This document shows, piece after piece, positions 1 through 11,476 of a DNA stretch of 64,000 nucleotides. Position numbers and translations under genes: made by a program. Source of the DNA: Ilyonectria destructans. Lineage: Eukaryota > Ascomycota > Sordariomycetes > Hypocreales > Nectriaceae. Where the stretch lies: assembly GCA_020740775.1 (NCBI GenBank), contig JAHEWK010000008.1:3038001-3102000 (forward strand), written 5' to 3'. Under the pieces are notes generated by a model. The model was given only the letters and a program-made list of their open reading frames with translations, was not told the origin of the DNA and did not search any database. Position 1 is the stretch's first letter. Each line of letters opens with the position of its first letter.

Positions 1-20
1 TCGAGTCCCTCCCATCCTCA

Positions 21-1867
21 TTATGCCAAAGCCTCTAGCACCTGTTTGCCGATTGCGATAACTTTTTCCTCCTCCAATCTTCCAGCTACAAGTTGGAGAC
101 TGATTGGTAGCCCATGCATAGTGTCGGCATCAACTAGTTATTGTCAGACACGAATTATGACAGGAATTATCGGGGGCACACAATCAAACTCACATTCTTC
201 GTTGATTTCCTTGCAAATTGGCCCTAAGGACTCATACCCGGGGTCAATCTTGTCAATATTTTTGTCGACTGAGAACCCAGTTGCGAAAGAGATGGCTGAG
301 TAGTCGAGGACGTTGTAAACACCAGTGTAACCGACTTTGATAATTAGCACCAGAGCCTAATAGTATAGTGAAGGGGTAACAAACCGTGCTGGAATTTTCC
401 GTTCTTGACCGTGTTAAACGGAATAGTTGGGCAGAGAATAGCATCGATTCCGGCCTTGTTCCAACGATCCAGATAGCGGTTCTGGAACTCAGTCCGCTCT
501 AGGTGCAGTTGCCACATTTCGTAAGTTCCCAACTCCTTGGCGACGGCGTATGCTTCCATCTCTGGTCTGAACGGTTCTCCAGTACGCTCCAATTCCTTTC
601 GAATTGCAAGACCTCCGTCAGCCACGAACATGCGTGCCAACAGATCATTTCCTTGCTTCTGGTCCACGGGGTCCCAGTCGATCAGCTCGTGGCCCGCAGC
701 CTCCAACCTCTGTACTGTTTCTCGCAGAGCGCGAGCTACTGGGGCTGTGGGCTTAACCATGCCATCGTGCCACATGACTGCGATTTTCAGCTTTTTCGGG
801 AGCTCGACAGTTCTCCATGGAATAGGGAGGCATTTTGGGTCACGTAGCCACGGCTGTCCACCGACGACGCTCTTACTGTATAGCTCAACGTCGTGGAGGG
901 TGCTCGCCAGCGGCCCGTTGACCGACTGTACCGCCTCTTGGCCGGGCATTCCGGAACGACAGTTGCGCACTGGGAATCGGCCAGCGGATGGTCGAAGGGT
1001 GAAGATACCCGTGCATGCCGCAGGGATACGAAGAGATCCGCCTGTGGTGGGTTAGGACTATGATCAACAAGGATACTCAGGACAACACCTACCAATATCA
1101 GACCCGACGCCGAGAGGGCTGCCCTTCATAACAATGAGAGCAGACTCTCCACCCGAGCTTCCGCCACTAGTTGTTTGCCTGTTTCGCGGGTTCATCGTTC
1201 GCCCAAAGACGTTGTTGACTGTCTCTGCGATCATCATGGCAGTGGGAACATTGGTCTTGACGTAAAACACGGCTCCGGCATCCTCGAGCACCGCCGCGAG
1301 TGCAGAGTCGGCTTTAGCCGGGTTGCCAATGTGCGAGGCAAAGCCCACGGTAGCATCAAGGCCCTGGAGATTGAAGTTGTCCTTGAGCGAGATGGGCAGA
1401 CCGTGCAAAGGTCCCACTGGCTTTCCCGTGCGTGCCAGATAAGCGTCCCGTTCCCGCGCAGTTGTGAGAGCACGGTCGAAGCAGGTCTCAGCCAGGCAGT
1501 TTGTCTGGCAATTGCGTTAACATGGCTTCTTAGTGACCGTAGTCAAGCTGAGAATGCAGAAACTCACCAGTTGATGTGCCGCAGCAGCGCGCTTGCAGAA
1601 GGCCTTGGTGACATCCTCGGACTTGAGCTGCCCGGAAGCAAGTCTGGGGACCAACTCGGCAGCAGTTAAGCTTGTGATGGCGAGTTCCTCGGCTGTAAAC
1701 CAGCCTGAAGTTTCTGGCCAGGCGGTCACGTCGTCTTGCGACTCTGAGGGAAGCAGTTGGGCAGGAATCAGCCACTCCTTGGGAATGGATGATTGGAGGT
1801 CCTGGCGCTTCTTCTCGCCAAGCTGCTTCCACGAGACAGGAGTCCCGTTAGTCTTAGAAATGGCCAT
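21..1867 (-). CDS. Amidase (acetamidase/GatA-like, amidase signature family)
   Basis: Hydrolyses amides to carboxylate and ammonia, probably in the cytosol, as a nitrogen source. Five exons (1867-1568, 1504-1093, 1041-385, 334-194, 133-21) join in frame to 540 residues, the usual length of fungal acetamidases; introns are 50-63 bp and four start GTGAGT, GTAGGT, GTTTGT and GTGAGT. The Ser-cisSer-Lys triad is visible: Lys about 141 in GLPISLKDNF, cis-Ser about 217 in TSGGSSGGES, and nucleophile Ser about 240 in GSDIGGSLRIPAA. The C-terminus carries the expected MHGLPISLQLVAGRLEEEKV block. No signal peptide is seen. It is followed upstream by a Zn2Cys6 regulator and a Dal5-type permease, which suggests a small uptake-and-hydrolysis module. 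Substrate cannot be told from sequence. Confidence 0.93.
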
Positions 1868-1935
1868 TTTGTACGATACGCGAATGCTTGGCCGGCTTAA
1901 CTAAGAGGTGGTCGAGCCGTGATTGTTATATAGAT

Positions 1936-2343
1936 TATCTTGCCCTTCCCTCTTCTTATCAAGCACCTGCAGCATCCGATGCCGGGTGGTTGAATTTGTG
2001 GATCGCGTGGATTGGCTCGCCGGTGGTCAGCCGATGGATGCAGGTGATTGAGGGGGAGTGGAGAAGATGGGAGAAATGATGGCTGGCTTCGGGAATAAAG
2101 AGATTGCCTTCCTATCTAAGTCAAGCGGCCGCTCCTCTTCTGCCGTTACCCGATGTTGACCCTGGAATAATTAGGTTGCTTTCCTATCCAGGTAAGGTGT
2201 TCCGGTGTTTGCCCCGGAGAGAATGAGGTCGAGCAGCATTAGAACACTTTCTTATCAAGGCAAAGCGCCCGCGGCTCCTCAATTGAATGCCGGTGCGAAA
2301 CGAGGAGAGATTATGGGGTTTGGGATTAGATCACTTGCCTATC
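1936..2343. promoter_or_regulatory. Array of GATA-type sites upstream of the amidase
   Basis: The amidase promoter contains a recurring block around TATC (GATA on the other strand): TTATC near 1936 and 1957, CTATC at 2112-2116, 2184-2188 and 2339-2343, and TTATC at 2252-2256. The last four share flanks of the form TTNCTATCNAGG and are 68-87 bp apart. GATA sites are targets of AreA/Nit2-type nitrogen regulators in ascomycetes, and acetamidase genes are a classical target. Binding here is inferred, not shown. Confidence 0.5.
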
Positions 2344-2518
2344 GAGGTTAAGCGTGTTTGCATCCTCTGCTCAGACATGGCGACGCATGATTGCCAGATC
2401 ACCAGCAATGCAGCGGGCGTCTGTGGGCGATTGAAGCATTGAATGTTGTTGACTTCTTTATCAAGCTGAAGATACAGCCGAAACCTGGAAGATAAACTAC
2501 GGAAGATGTCTACTGGTT

Positions 2519-3874
2519 TTAGATGAGGCCTTTTGTCCGCCACTTGTCTTCGCATCTCGCCAGGCTGCCCAGGTAGCGCGGAACACCTGCAAGATCGCAA
2601 TCCAGCCAGTACGTGCGCACGGTAGCGCAATGCTGGGGTGTTGTTGAATTCATGCCTGCAAGGTACACGGGGGTAGCCAGGTAGATATGGAAGGGCGACG
2701 ATCGCGGTGTTGATGCGACCACCTCGCATATCCTGTTTACGGCGGATAGCATGGCCAAACGCCTAGGCTTTGGTGCTGCCTCGTCGTCGACTCTTTCAAG
2801 CACAGCAAGCGCCGCGGCACAGCGGTTTGCGTTGGCGCATCGCTTCCAGGCTGTGGTATCCGAGTCCAGCTGCAAAAGTTGATCCATGGCGCGAAGGCAG
2901 CTTCCCAGAGGATCGGAAGCCGCCTCGCCTTTTGCCAGGTCAACGAAGAGTTGAAAGGTATCAGCCGGGCATCCCACAGCGTCAAAAAAGCTGTCGTTCA
3001 ATATTTCGCGATGCCAGTCGTCAAATATCAAATCCGTAGTCCCTCTCACGATGGTGCCCGTTGTATCGTACCACACAAGCCGTGCCACAATCTCGGTCAA
3101 TCCTGTCACACTCTGCGAGAGCTGGTCCAGTTGAGGCCGGCTTTGACAGTGGCAATCCAGTAATGACCGCGCCCCGTATAGATGGCATTGCCATTCCCCA
3201 AACGCGCTGTCTGAGACTTCGAACACGGCAAACGCTGCGATGCCTAGAATCGCGAAGGGGTTTGCCGTCTGCAAGGCCTCGTTGAGTTCCATCAGGGCGG
3301 CCAGACGGTGACGCGCCACTTCCATCGACTCGGACGACCCCCCTTCAGTTAGCGTAGCGGTAGGACAGCTCTCGATACGAGCTTGCATGAAGTCGTAGAG
3401 GCGAGACACGAGTCGGATGGCTTCGGCGGAGAGATAGCGACCAGAGTCGGACCTACGCCCTTCGGCGGATTTTATATGTTGACAGAATGCTGCGAGACGC
3501 AGGATGAAGCTGTTCTTCTCGGTGGGCAACTTGTCGCTGTCATTGTATGCGGCGTCGATCTGAATGCATGAGGCCCTCTCTGCCTGGTCTGGTATTCCAG
3601 GTTCCAACGGCGCATCCACTTCTGTCGGTACCGGAGTCCTGGAACGCGGCTGGGGTAAACTCCTCTGTCTTGGATTCGCGGATGCCGCCTTTTCCCCCGT
3701 CCAGACGACCCTCTGCGGATACCCTCCACACGCTAATCCGGCTTGCACGCAGGGAAGACATCGCGGGCGGTTGAGATCACACTTGACGGCCCTCGTCTTG
3801 CAGGTGCGGCAGTCCCTGTCCCTGCGCATTCCCCGCGGCTTTCCACGTCGCTGGGCTTTGGCTTCGGTGGACAT
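2519..3874 (-). CDS. Zn2Cys6 transcription factor (C6 zinc cluster)
   Basis: Single-exon 451-residue nuclear regulator. The N-terminal binuclear cluster is complete, with Cys at about 22, 25, 32, 39, 42 and 49 (CRTCKTRAVKC, then CLPC and GLAC), preceded by a basic Arg/Lys-rich stretch. The rest looks like the fungal-specific Fungal_trans_2 type region, with helical segments and no other recognisable motif. The start is the first ATG of the frame, with three 20-bp tandem repeats 72-131 bp upstream of it. It lies between the amidase (same strand) and a divergently read permease, so a pathway-specific activator of both neighbours is a reasonable inference. No clear orthologue was recognised, so no symbol is given. 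Confidence 0.9.
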   Translation of the reverse strand: MSTEAKAQRRGKPRGMRRDRDCRTCKTRAVKCDLNRPRCLPCVQAGLACGGYPQRVVWTGEKAASANPRQRSLPQPRSRTPVPTEVDAPLEPGIPDQAERASCIQIDAAYNDSDKLPTEKNSFILRLAAFCQHIKSAEGRRSDSGRYLSAEAIRLVSRLYDFMQARIESCPTATLTEGGSSESMEVARHRLAALMELNEALQTANPFAILGIAAFAVFEVSDSAFGEWQCHLYGARSLLDCHCQSRPQLDQLSQSVTGLTEIVARLVWYDTTGTIVRGTTDLIFDDWHREILNDSFFDAVGCPADTFQLFVDLAKGEAASDPLGSCLRAMDQLLQLDSDTTAWKRCANANRCAAALAVLERVDDEAAPKPRRLAMLSAVNRICEVVASTPRSSPFHIYLATPVYLAGMNSTTPQHCATVRTYWLDCDLAGVPRYLGSLARCEDKWRTKGLI

Positions 3875-3945
3875 GCTGGTGCAACGGTCTTGGTTGGCGG
3901 TTGTGGTTGCTCTCGCGGTGACTCTCCAGGTCTCCAGGCCGCGTT

Positions 3946-4005
3946 AGGTTGGTTACTCAATGCGTAGGTTGCTTACTCGATGAATAGATTGCTTGCTCAA
4001 TGAGG
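3946..4005. repeat. Three tandem 20-bp repeats in the regulator/permease promoter
   Basis: Three adjacent imperfect 20-bp units (3946-3965, 3966-3985, 3986-4005) of the form AGGTTGCTTACTCAATGNNT. They sit just upstream of the Zn2Cys6 start codon (3874) in the 567-bp divergent promoter shared with the permease at 4442. A repeated element in a promoter of this kind could be a binding-site array; nothing else recognisable was seen in this intergenic stretch. Confidence 0.8.
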
Positions 4006-4441
4006 AAGGGAAACAGGGACGATCACGACCTCAAGGGCGTATGGGGCAATTATAGACACGACGCTCCGGGGTGCAGACGCACGTTAATGTCTCCACTGAT
4101 AAGTTCATCCGACTTCCCCGCAGATAGGATCTAGTTCTAAGTTAGCCCGAGTCGCCTGATCAAAATGCGGTATGCCTATCAGCTAGGGCAGTATCTTCAG
4201 CGCTAGTTACAAATGCAGATGGCGCGCTATCGCGTGGTGCTGTCAGGACAACTTCTTCCAACGTCCCGGTTGCGGCAGCCTCTTGGACTTGATAAGCCAC
4301 GCTTCACGCGCCGTTGATACAAATACCGACGACGATTCACCCTCGAAAATGCCAATCCATTGATCACCGCATTCCCTCTATTGGATCCAACCCACTGCAA
4401 CCCTCAATTGTCTGTCGCAGCACACCTGTTGAGTCATCGCA

Positions 4442-6070
4442 ATGGCAGGCTCCAAGATCCGCGACTACCTCCATGTCGACTACAAGCCCGGAGAGCGCGT
4501 GCTGGTTCAGAAAATCGACTTCTTCATTCTGACCTTTTGCTGTCTCAGCTACTTTGTCAATTATGTACGTCCAATCCATGCTGATCCTCGTCCTTTCCAG
4601 GCTTTTTCCTAACCCCGCCCAGCTCGATCGCAGCAACCTCGCCAACGCCTATGTCTCTGGCATGAAGGATGAGCTTGGCTTCGTCGGAGACCAATTGAAC
4701 ATCATCAACACTTGCTTCACCGTTGGGTATGCGACACGTCCAGATCCTGCGCTCTGTCGGGCCAGGGCACCACCCCATTCGTGCTGCTAACGTTGAACAG
4801 TTATGTTTTGGGCCAGATCCCCTCCAACATCTCCCTGCACTATGTCAAGCCGCGCATCTGGTTCCCCTCGATGATGATCCTTTGGGGCGGCCTCACCATG
4901 GTCACCGCCTCGGTCCATAGCCCAAACGCCATCATGGCCATTCGCTTCTTCCAAGGCCTGTGCGAGGCTTCGACCTTTGTCGGCACACACTACATCCTCG
5001 GCGCGTGGTACACGGAACGCGAATTGGGCAAGCGAAGCGGCATCTTCACTGCATCCGGACTGGCAGGAACTTTTGTCGGCGGCTTCATCCAGACGGGCAT
5101 CAACCACAGCATGAACGGCCGCCACGGCCTCAGCGGATGGCGTTGGCTCTTCATCGTCGACGGCCTCCTCACCATCCCGGTTGCGGCCTACGGCTTCTTC
5201 TTCTTCCCCGACACTCCCAACACTACCACGGCCTTTTACTTGACCGAGGATGAGCGAAAGCTGGCCATCTCTCGCGTGCCAGAGGTGAAGGAAGAGCGAA
5301 CCAAGATTTCTCTGGGCTTCGCGAAGAAGGTTCTGACTTCCTGGTACTGGTGGGGATTTGTCGTCCTCTGGATCATTGCTGGTGAAACCGAGTCTTTCAG
5401 CACAAACGCCCTACTCGCCCTCTTCATGCAGAGTCACCCGACCAACACGTACACCGTTTCGCAGAAGAACAACTATCCCACCGGCGTCCCTGCGGTTGGC
5501 ATCGTGTCTACCCTTTTCTGGGCCACATTGACTGATTTCCTCGGCGGAAAGCGCTATCTTGTTGGATACTGGATCGGCCTCACGGGAATCGCCACGTCAA
5601 TCATGGTTCTCGTGGCAGCGCAGAACCCGACGAATCCTACATCCACCACAATCACGTTTGCGGCCTACTACTGGGCTGGATCGGTTTATGCCTGCCAAGC
5701 TACCTTTTTCGCATGGTGCAACGACGCGATGCGCTTCGAGGATGGCCTCTTCCGCGGAGTAGTCCTGGCCGGCATGAATCTGGGAAGCAACTCTGTCAAC
5801 GCTTGGTGGAGCATTATTTTCTACGGTGCCTCCATGGCGCCATGGTTCAACGTAAGTTACACCATCCCCACTGCTACCCTGAAATATTTCTCACATTTAA
5901 TCTAGCGCGGTATGTGGGCTATGATTGCTAGCTCGATTGCTTTGATTGTGTGGAGTGCAGGTCTATCCTTCCTAGCTCACAAGAACATCAAGCGGCGAGT
6001 CATTGAGGCTCGGGATGCGGAGACCAATGAAATAGTTCAGAATAAGGTGGACGACAAGGAGGAGATCTAA
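4442..6070 (+). CDS. MFS permease, anion:cation symporter family (Dal5/allantoate-permease-like)
   Basis: Plasma-membrane major facilitator protein. Four exons (4442-4564, 4623-4726, 4801-5851, 5906-6070) join in frame to 480 residues; introns are 58, 74 and 54 bp with GTACGT, GTATGC and GTAAGT donors. The start MAGSKIRDYLH is followed by the first membrane segment and the family's LDRSNLANAYVSGM block, then YVLGQIPSN, the FFQGLCEAS segment and GAWYTERELGKRSGIF. About 12 membrane segments are expected. Members of this family carry allantoate, nicotinate, ureidosuccinate, dipeptides or other organic anions. The divergent layout with the Zn2Cys6 regulator and the amidase suggests import of an amide or ureide nitrogen source. 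The precise substrate is unknown. Confidence 0.92.
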
Positions 6071-6490
6071 ACGGGGGGTGGTTCATTTCAGCAGATGCGA
6101 GAGATTTTTACATGTTCATAAACTAAAATCTAGACTGAAGATTCCAACAGCAGCCCTCGAGCATAGCATTTATGGCTAGAAGCTTCACATCACCATTTAC
6201 ACCAATTCTGATAGTACATACAAATCTTGGATATTTCAAGGAAATGTCTATAATTCTATTCATCTTTGAAGCTTATATATACCGAACTGAATGTTACAAA
6301 CAGTTTTTACCACTCATATTAACCCTACACCTTCTTTCTACCCTGCACCCCAAATAACTCAAACATGCTACTTTTCTGAGATCCCCATTATGCCATCGCT
6401 TGCCTTTTCTTGGATGGCATAGCTAATGTTTACAGCCTTAGCAGAAAATCGCGGCTCTAATCACTAATAATACGATATTCAAGAAAAAGC
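6071..6490. other. Convergent intergenic stretch
   Basis: Lies between the converging ends of the permease and the ABC transporter. It is moderately AT-rich 3' flank with no gene, repeat or clear terminator motif that I could support. Confidence 0.6.
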
Positions 6491-9400
6491 TTACTGCAGC
6501 ATTTGCTGCATCGCGTTGAGCCTATAGCTCTCTCTTCGCTCCATCAACTCGGCGTGTCGTCCGCTATCGACAATCTGGCCGCCCTCGACGACAAAAATGA
6601 CGTCGGCCTTTTGCACAGTATGCAGTCGGTGGGTGATGGCCAGTACTGTCGTGCCTCGCGACGCCCTCTCGAGACCCTGTTGAAGTGCGGCCTCGCTGGC
6701 GGCATCCAGGGCGCTGGTGCTCTCGTCGAGGAGGAGCAGGCGAGGGCGGCGAACAAGAGCGCGGGCGATGGCGAGGCGCTGTCTCTGACCACCTGATAAA
6801 CGAGAAGCAGAAGGGCCGCACTCAGTGTCGTATCCTTCGGGGAGTTCTGCGATCACGTCGTGGATGTTTGCCAAGCGGCAAGCCTCTTCGATCTCGGCAT
6901 CGGTCGCCTCGTGGCCTGGCAGAGCACCTAATCCCACGTTGAATCGCACGCTACCGTCGAAGAGAGCGGGTTCTTGGGGCACCAGGGCAATCGTATCACG
7001 GAATGAAACAGGGAGCTTTCCAATGTCGCGGTCGTCAATGACAACGGCACCATCGGTGGGTTCGTACAGCCGCTGCACAATGTTCATAATGGTAGACTTG
7101 CCGGCTCCGGAGGGACCTACGAGACCGCAGAACTGGTTAGGTGGCAGAGTGAAAGAGACGTTGTCGAGGATGGTGACATCCGGACGGCTCGGGTAGGCGA
7201 AAGAGACATTCTTGAAAGCCACCTTGGAGCCACCGCGGCGCTGGTTATCTTCGGGGCTACCGGTCTTTGCTTCTCCAGCAGCCTCCACATCGTCACCGGC
7301 CTTGGAAGGATCTGTGCCAGGCTTGCCAGTGTGGGTGCTGGATCCCATATCGACGACCGTCATGACGCGAGACAAGGCGAGGCGAGCACGAGAGAACTCC
7401 GGAGCAAGAGAGAACATACTGCTCCAGAGCTGGGCACTCGTCAACATGGCCACGAGGATAATCAAGAAGTCCTTTTGCGTGTATTCTCCCTTCATCATGA
7501 GCTGCGAGCCCCACCAGTAAGCCAGGGCATTGACAAAGGTACCGGTGGAGTAGGAGATGGCGAGCCAGATGTTGGTGGAGACGGAAGCACGCACAACCTG
7601 CTTGCGCGGGGGCTTCAGCAGGCGCTCAAAGGAATCCATGTACTCCTTCTCGAGAGACAGAGTAGCCACGGTCTTGATGGACTGGATGGCCTCGGTGGCG
7701 AGCGACGTGGCAGTAGAAAAGGCCGAGCGGTGACGCTCCTCGTAGCGCGCCAACATGCGCAGCTGCATAAAGCCAGAGCCTAGCAGGAGGGGGACAGTGA
7801 CTAAACACACCAAGGCAATCTTCCAGGCGAAGATGTGCGAGATGATGATGGCAATGACGACGTTGATGCAGATGGCGAAGACGGTGCCGAACGTAGACCC
7901 GCTAAAGGCGCCAACCGCCATGCTGTCCTTGGTGATGATGGACAACAGCGAGGTCGGAGTGCGACCTTCAGACTCGTGCCAGTGGATGCGCTGCTCCAGC
8001 AGAGAGCGGAACGAGAGCACACGCAGGTTGTAGAGGAGTCTCTCGGCGATGATGCCGAATCCCCACCAGGCGAAGAAGTTGGCAATCAGCTCGATGCCCG
8101 CAAGCATGAAGTAAAGCCCAGCGAAGAACCGGCCCATAGACCGGATCTTGTCGATGGTGTTCTCGCAGGGGTTGAGAGCGCCGACGGTGAAGCCAAAGAT
8201 CATGCCCGCGCCGGAAAAGGTGGCTCCGACGAAGATGGCGGCGATGATGGCGATGGCGCACCAGCCGAGAGATGGTCGGATCAACCAGCCGAGACCCTTC
8301 ATGACGGAACTGAATGGCTTGATGACGTCCAGCTCTTCGTCTTTGGGCTCCTCCTTGGCGTTGTCACCGTCCTTGTCCGCAGAAGTCTCGCCGTCGACAG
8401 CTTGCTTGGTCTCGGAGATTTCAGCCTTCTCGCTCACATGGACGTCCGTCTTGAGAGTCGACGCGTCGAACGAGTCGCCCGAGACAGATCCGGCGTCGGG
8501 ACTACCAGCAGAGCCAACGGATTGCAGCTTAGCCATGCGGTGGAATTCGCCATCTTCCTTGGCCATGAGCTCAGCGTAGGTGCCCTGTTCGACGACGCGA
8601 CCAGCCTGCATGACAACAATGTTGTCGGCGTTGCGAATGGTTGAGAGACGGTGAGCAATGGAGATGATGGTCCGCTGCTCGGCGGCGGCGCGCTCGACTG
8701 CGAGCTGGATTCTCTTTTCACTGGCAGAATCAAGAGACGCAGTGGCCTCATCAAGAACGAGGATCTCGGGATCACGGATCAGGGCGCGAGCAAGTGCAAT
8801 TCGCTGTCGCTGACCACCACTCACGAGGGAGCCGCTGGGGCCGGCAGAAGTTCCGTAGCCAGACTCGAGACGCTCGATGAAGCTGGCGGCATCGGCCTGC
8901 TCTGCGGCGTGACGTATCAAGTTGGCGAGTTCAGCAAACTCGGGCCCCAGAGAAGCAGCCGAAGAGAGCGCGTCCTTGCCGCTGGTGGCCAGCTTGGCGA
9001 GTTCGGGGCCGCTGAGAAGAGGCTTCAAGTGCTGGTGAGCAGGCTTGGGCGAGTTGACGAGTCCAAGGGCGATGTTCTCCAGGATAGAGCGGTCGAGAAG
9101 CGAGGGTTCCTGCTGGACAAAGCTAATGAAGCTTCGGGCAGACCTGACGTTGAGTTCGCGCATGTCGTGGCCTTCAAGCTCGACTGTGCCCTCTGTGGGA
9201 TCGTGGAGACGCGCGATAAGAGCCGCAATGGTGGACTTGCCACTGCCGGAGAGACCGACGATGGCCGTGTACTTTCCAGCGGGGAATTCCAGGTCCACGT
9301 TCTGCAGGACAGGTTGGCCCGCTCGCGATGCGTACTCGAACGAGACGTTGCGGAAGGCGATGGACTTTGCCGTGCCCGACGGGAGAACAAGTCCGGCGTC

Positions 9401-10652
9401 AGATGTGCCGTCAATGGCAGACGGAGCCTCGATGTCCTCCATGAGACGATGGTAAGCGGCGACGGCACCTCCCAGGAAAGGAAGAGTGGGAGCGATTCCT
9501 CCCAGCATGACACAAGAGTCGACGAGGAGGTAGACGATGGCGTAGATCTGACCAACCGTGGCGCTGCCGTCATTCCGCTCCGCCGCGTCGACGATGCGGA
9601 TACTTCCCTGCCAAAAGGCCAGAGCATTTCCCGAGTAGGCAATGAAGTAGAGCATGCCGGTCTGGACGGCGGCAATGGCGGCCTTTGTCGTGGCGAACTT
9701 GCGAGCGCGCGCCATGTGATGGGCGAACTTGGCCTCGAGACGGGGGGCCGCGCCAAAGGACTGGACAACGGCGACGTGCTCGAGAGCCTCAGAGGCAATG
9801 GACGAGGCCAACGCAGCCTCCGTGTTCTGGCGCTCAAAGAACTTGCCCAGGTATTTGCCGCCCACGATGCCCGAGATGAGGAACGCGGGCAGCATGCAGA
9901 TCAAGATACCGGCGAGGCGCGGCTGCTGCGAGAAGGCGATGACGAAGACGGTGATGAAGAAGCTGATGGTGGTAATGATGTTGCCGACCTTTTCCGAGGT
10001 ACCGGCCTGGACCGCCGTGATATCGCCATGGAGGCGGCTCGAGACTTGGCCAGAGGCGCCGCGGGTGTCGAAGAAGGCTGGCGGTTGGCGCAACAATGCC
10101 GAGACGTAGCGGGTGCGCAGGCGTTGAGCGAGGCGCTGGCTGATGATGTTCCAGCACGTCAAGTGGCAGTAGATGAGCACCAAGGCAATTGCGCCGATCC
10201 ACGCCGTCGTGATGACCTTGTCGTTGATGCTCTTCTCGTACTGGAACGGGTCGATGTTGGGCGTGTCGGCCGCACATGTGGCGCTGTTGAAGTTGTCGAT
10301 GAGCTGGCCAAACAGGACGCCCATCAAGGGGAACGGAACTCCGGCTCCAGCAGCGCTGAGGGTGCCCACGACGATGAGGCCAATGTCAACCCATGTTGGC
10401 TGGGCGGCAAAGAGCAGCTGGAAGTAGGCAAAGGAGCCTTTGATAGACTAGAAACGTAGTTAGATTTCGAGTTCCCATCTTCTCTTTTCCACATCAAAGC
10501 CACTAAAAGCCCAGAACAGAGAATGGACAACTCACCGACAATGCGCCCTCCTTGACTGGAGCATCGGTGTTGGCGACGGCGGTTTGCTCCGGAGACTGTT
10601 GCTTGCCCTCCACCGGCTTTTCGCTAACCGCCTTTTCGGGTTCGGCCGCCAT
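6491..10652 (-). CDS. Full-size ABCB (MDR/P-glycoprotein-type) ABC transporter
   Basis: ATP-driven exporter of 1357 residues from two exons (10652-10536 and 10447-6491) separated by an 88-bp GTGAGT intron. Order is TMD-NBD-TMD-NBD. NBD1 has Walker A GLSGSGKST near residue 440, signature LVSGGQRQR near 583 and Walker B ILVLDEATASLD near 603. NBD2 has Walker A GPSGAGKST near 1153, signature RLSGGQRQR near 1258 and Walker B LLLLDESTSALD near 1279. An acidic Glu/Asp/Lys linker joins the halves. All nucleotide-binding motifs look intact. The N-terminus (MAAEPEKAVSEKP) is hydrophilic. Family members export drugs, mycotoxins, peptides or siderophore products. Three ATCAGATAA sites 0.8-1.2 kb upstream hint at iron regulation, which is inference. 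Confidence 0.96.
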
Positions 10653-11476
10653 GGTTATGGTTCCTGCTTCAATTCCCAGTTGAGGACAGGGGGCGGCAAG
10701 CTAACTCGTCGGCCTACCTATCTCTCCAGAGATAGCGACGCGACGGAACAGGATGCCGTGGGAAAGAGTGAGGTGACTACTTGTGAGGGTAGTCGGCAAG
10801 ATCCTCTGAGCCGAGGAACGGAAAGAAAAGAGAAGGGAAGAAAATGGCAAGTGGAGGCAGCCGAGGCGCGTACCGCCGTATACATCAACAGCACTTGGCA
10901 GAGGGGCCGATGTAGGAGTACCCTGGGCAAACTGGTTTATTATGCAGGTAATTGACGTGGGTAGCTTCGGCATGGATCTACACGAGGAATATACTATGCT
11001 ACGTAGTATCCCAATTACCAACAAGCCGGAACAGCATTGGATCGGGCGTGGGGTGAAGCAGTTAGTCATGTAAATACCGCATGAAGTCGGCGGCGTAGCA
11101 ACGGCCCACCGGGCCCAAAGGTTCACGGGCAGAGAAACAAGGCGAAGGGAAATCAGGGACAGGATCGGCGGTTATTAACATGTGGCAACTATTCAGGGTG
11201 GGCGGTGGAGTAGGCGAGGGAAGAGAGAAGAGGGTGACATTGCAGCTGGAGGACGACGGCGTGCGAGACCAGGGCCACAGGGGCATGTAAAAAGCAGCCA
11301 GCCCTAACCAAGGGAAACAAAAGGCAAAGTGGGGTGACAAATTTTTCTGCATATCGGGAGAAACATGCAAGGAGCTGCAATGATCGTCAGCAAATCCTGA
11401 GACGTCCTCCGATCCGAAAAGAGCCAAGGCTCGGCTTGCGAGCGGGGGGCGGGTAGGGTGGTGATGGGGGGGCCAG

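Noticed and set aside
503..1669. Plus-strand frames of 114-172 codons across the amidase
   Set aside because: Shadows of the amidase exons; the minus-strand protein has the complete catalytic triad.
7835..8644. 269-codon plus-strand frame rich in Asp, Gly and Val
   Set aside because: Antisense of the second half of the ABC transporter, with no domain.
8651..10459. 602-codon open frame on the plus strand
   Set aside because: It is antisense to the ABC transporter, which has all nucleotide-binding motifs; high GC third positions keep the opposite frame open.
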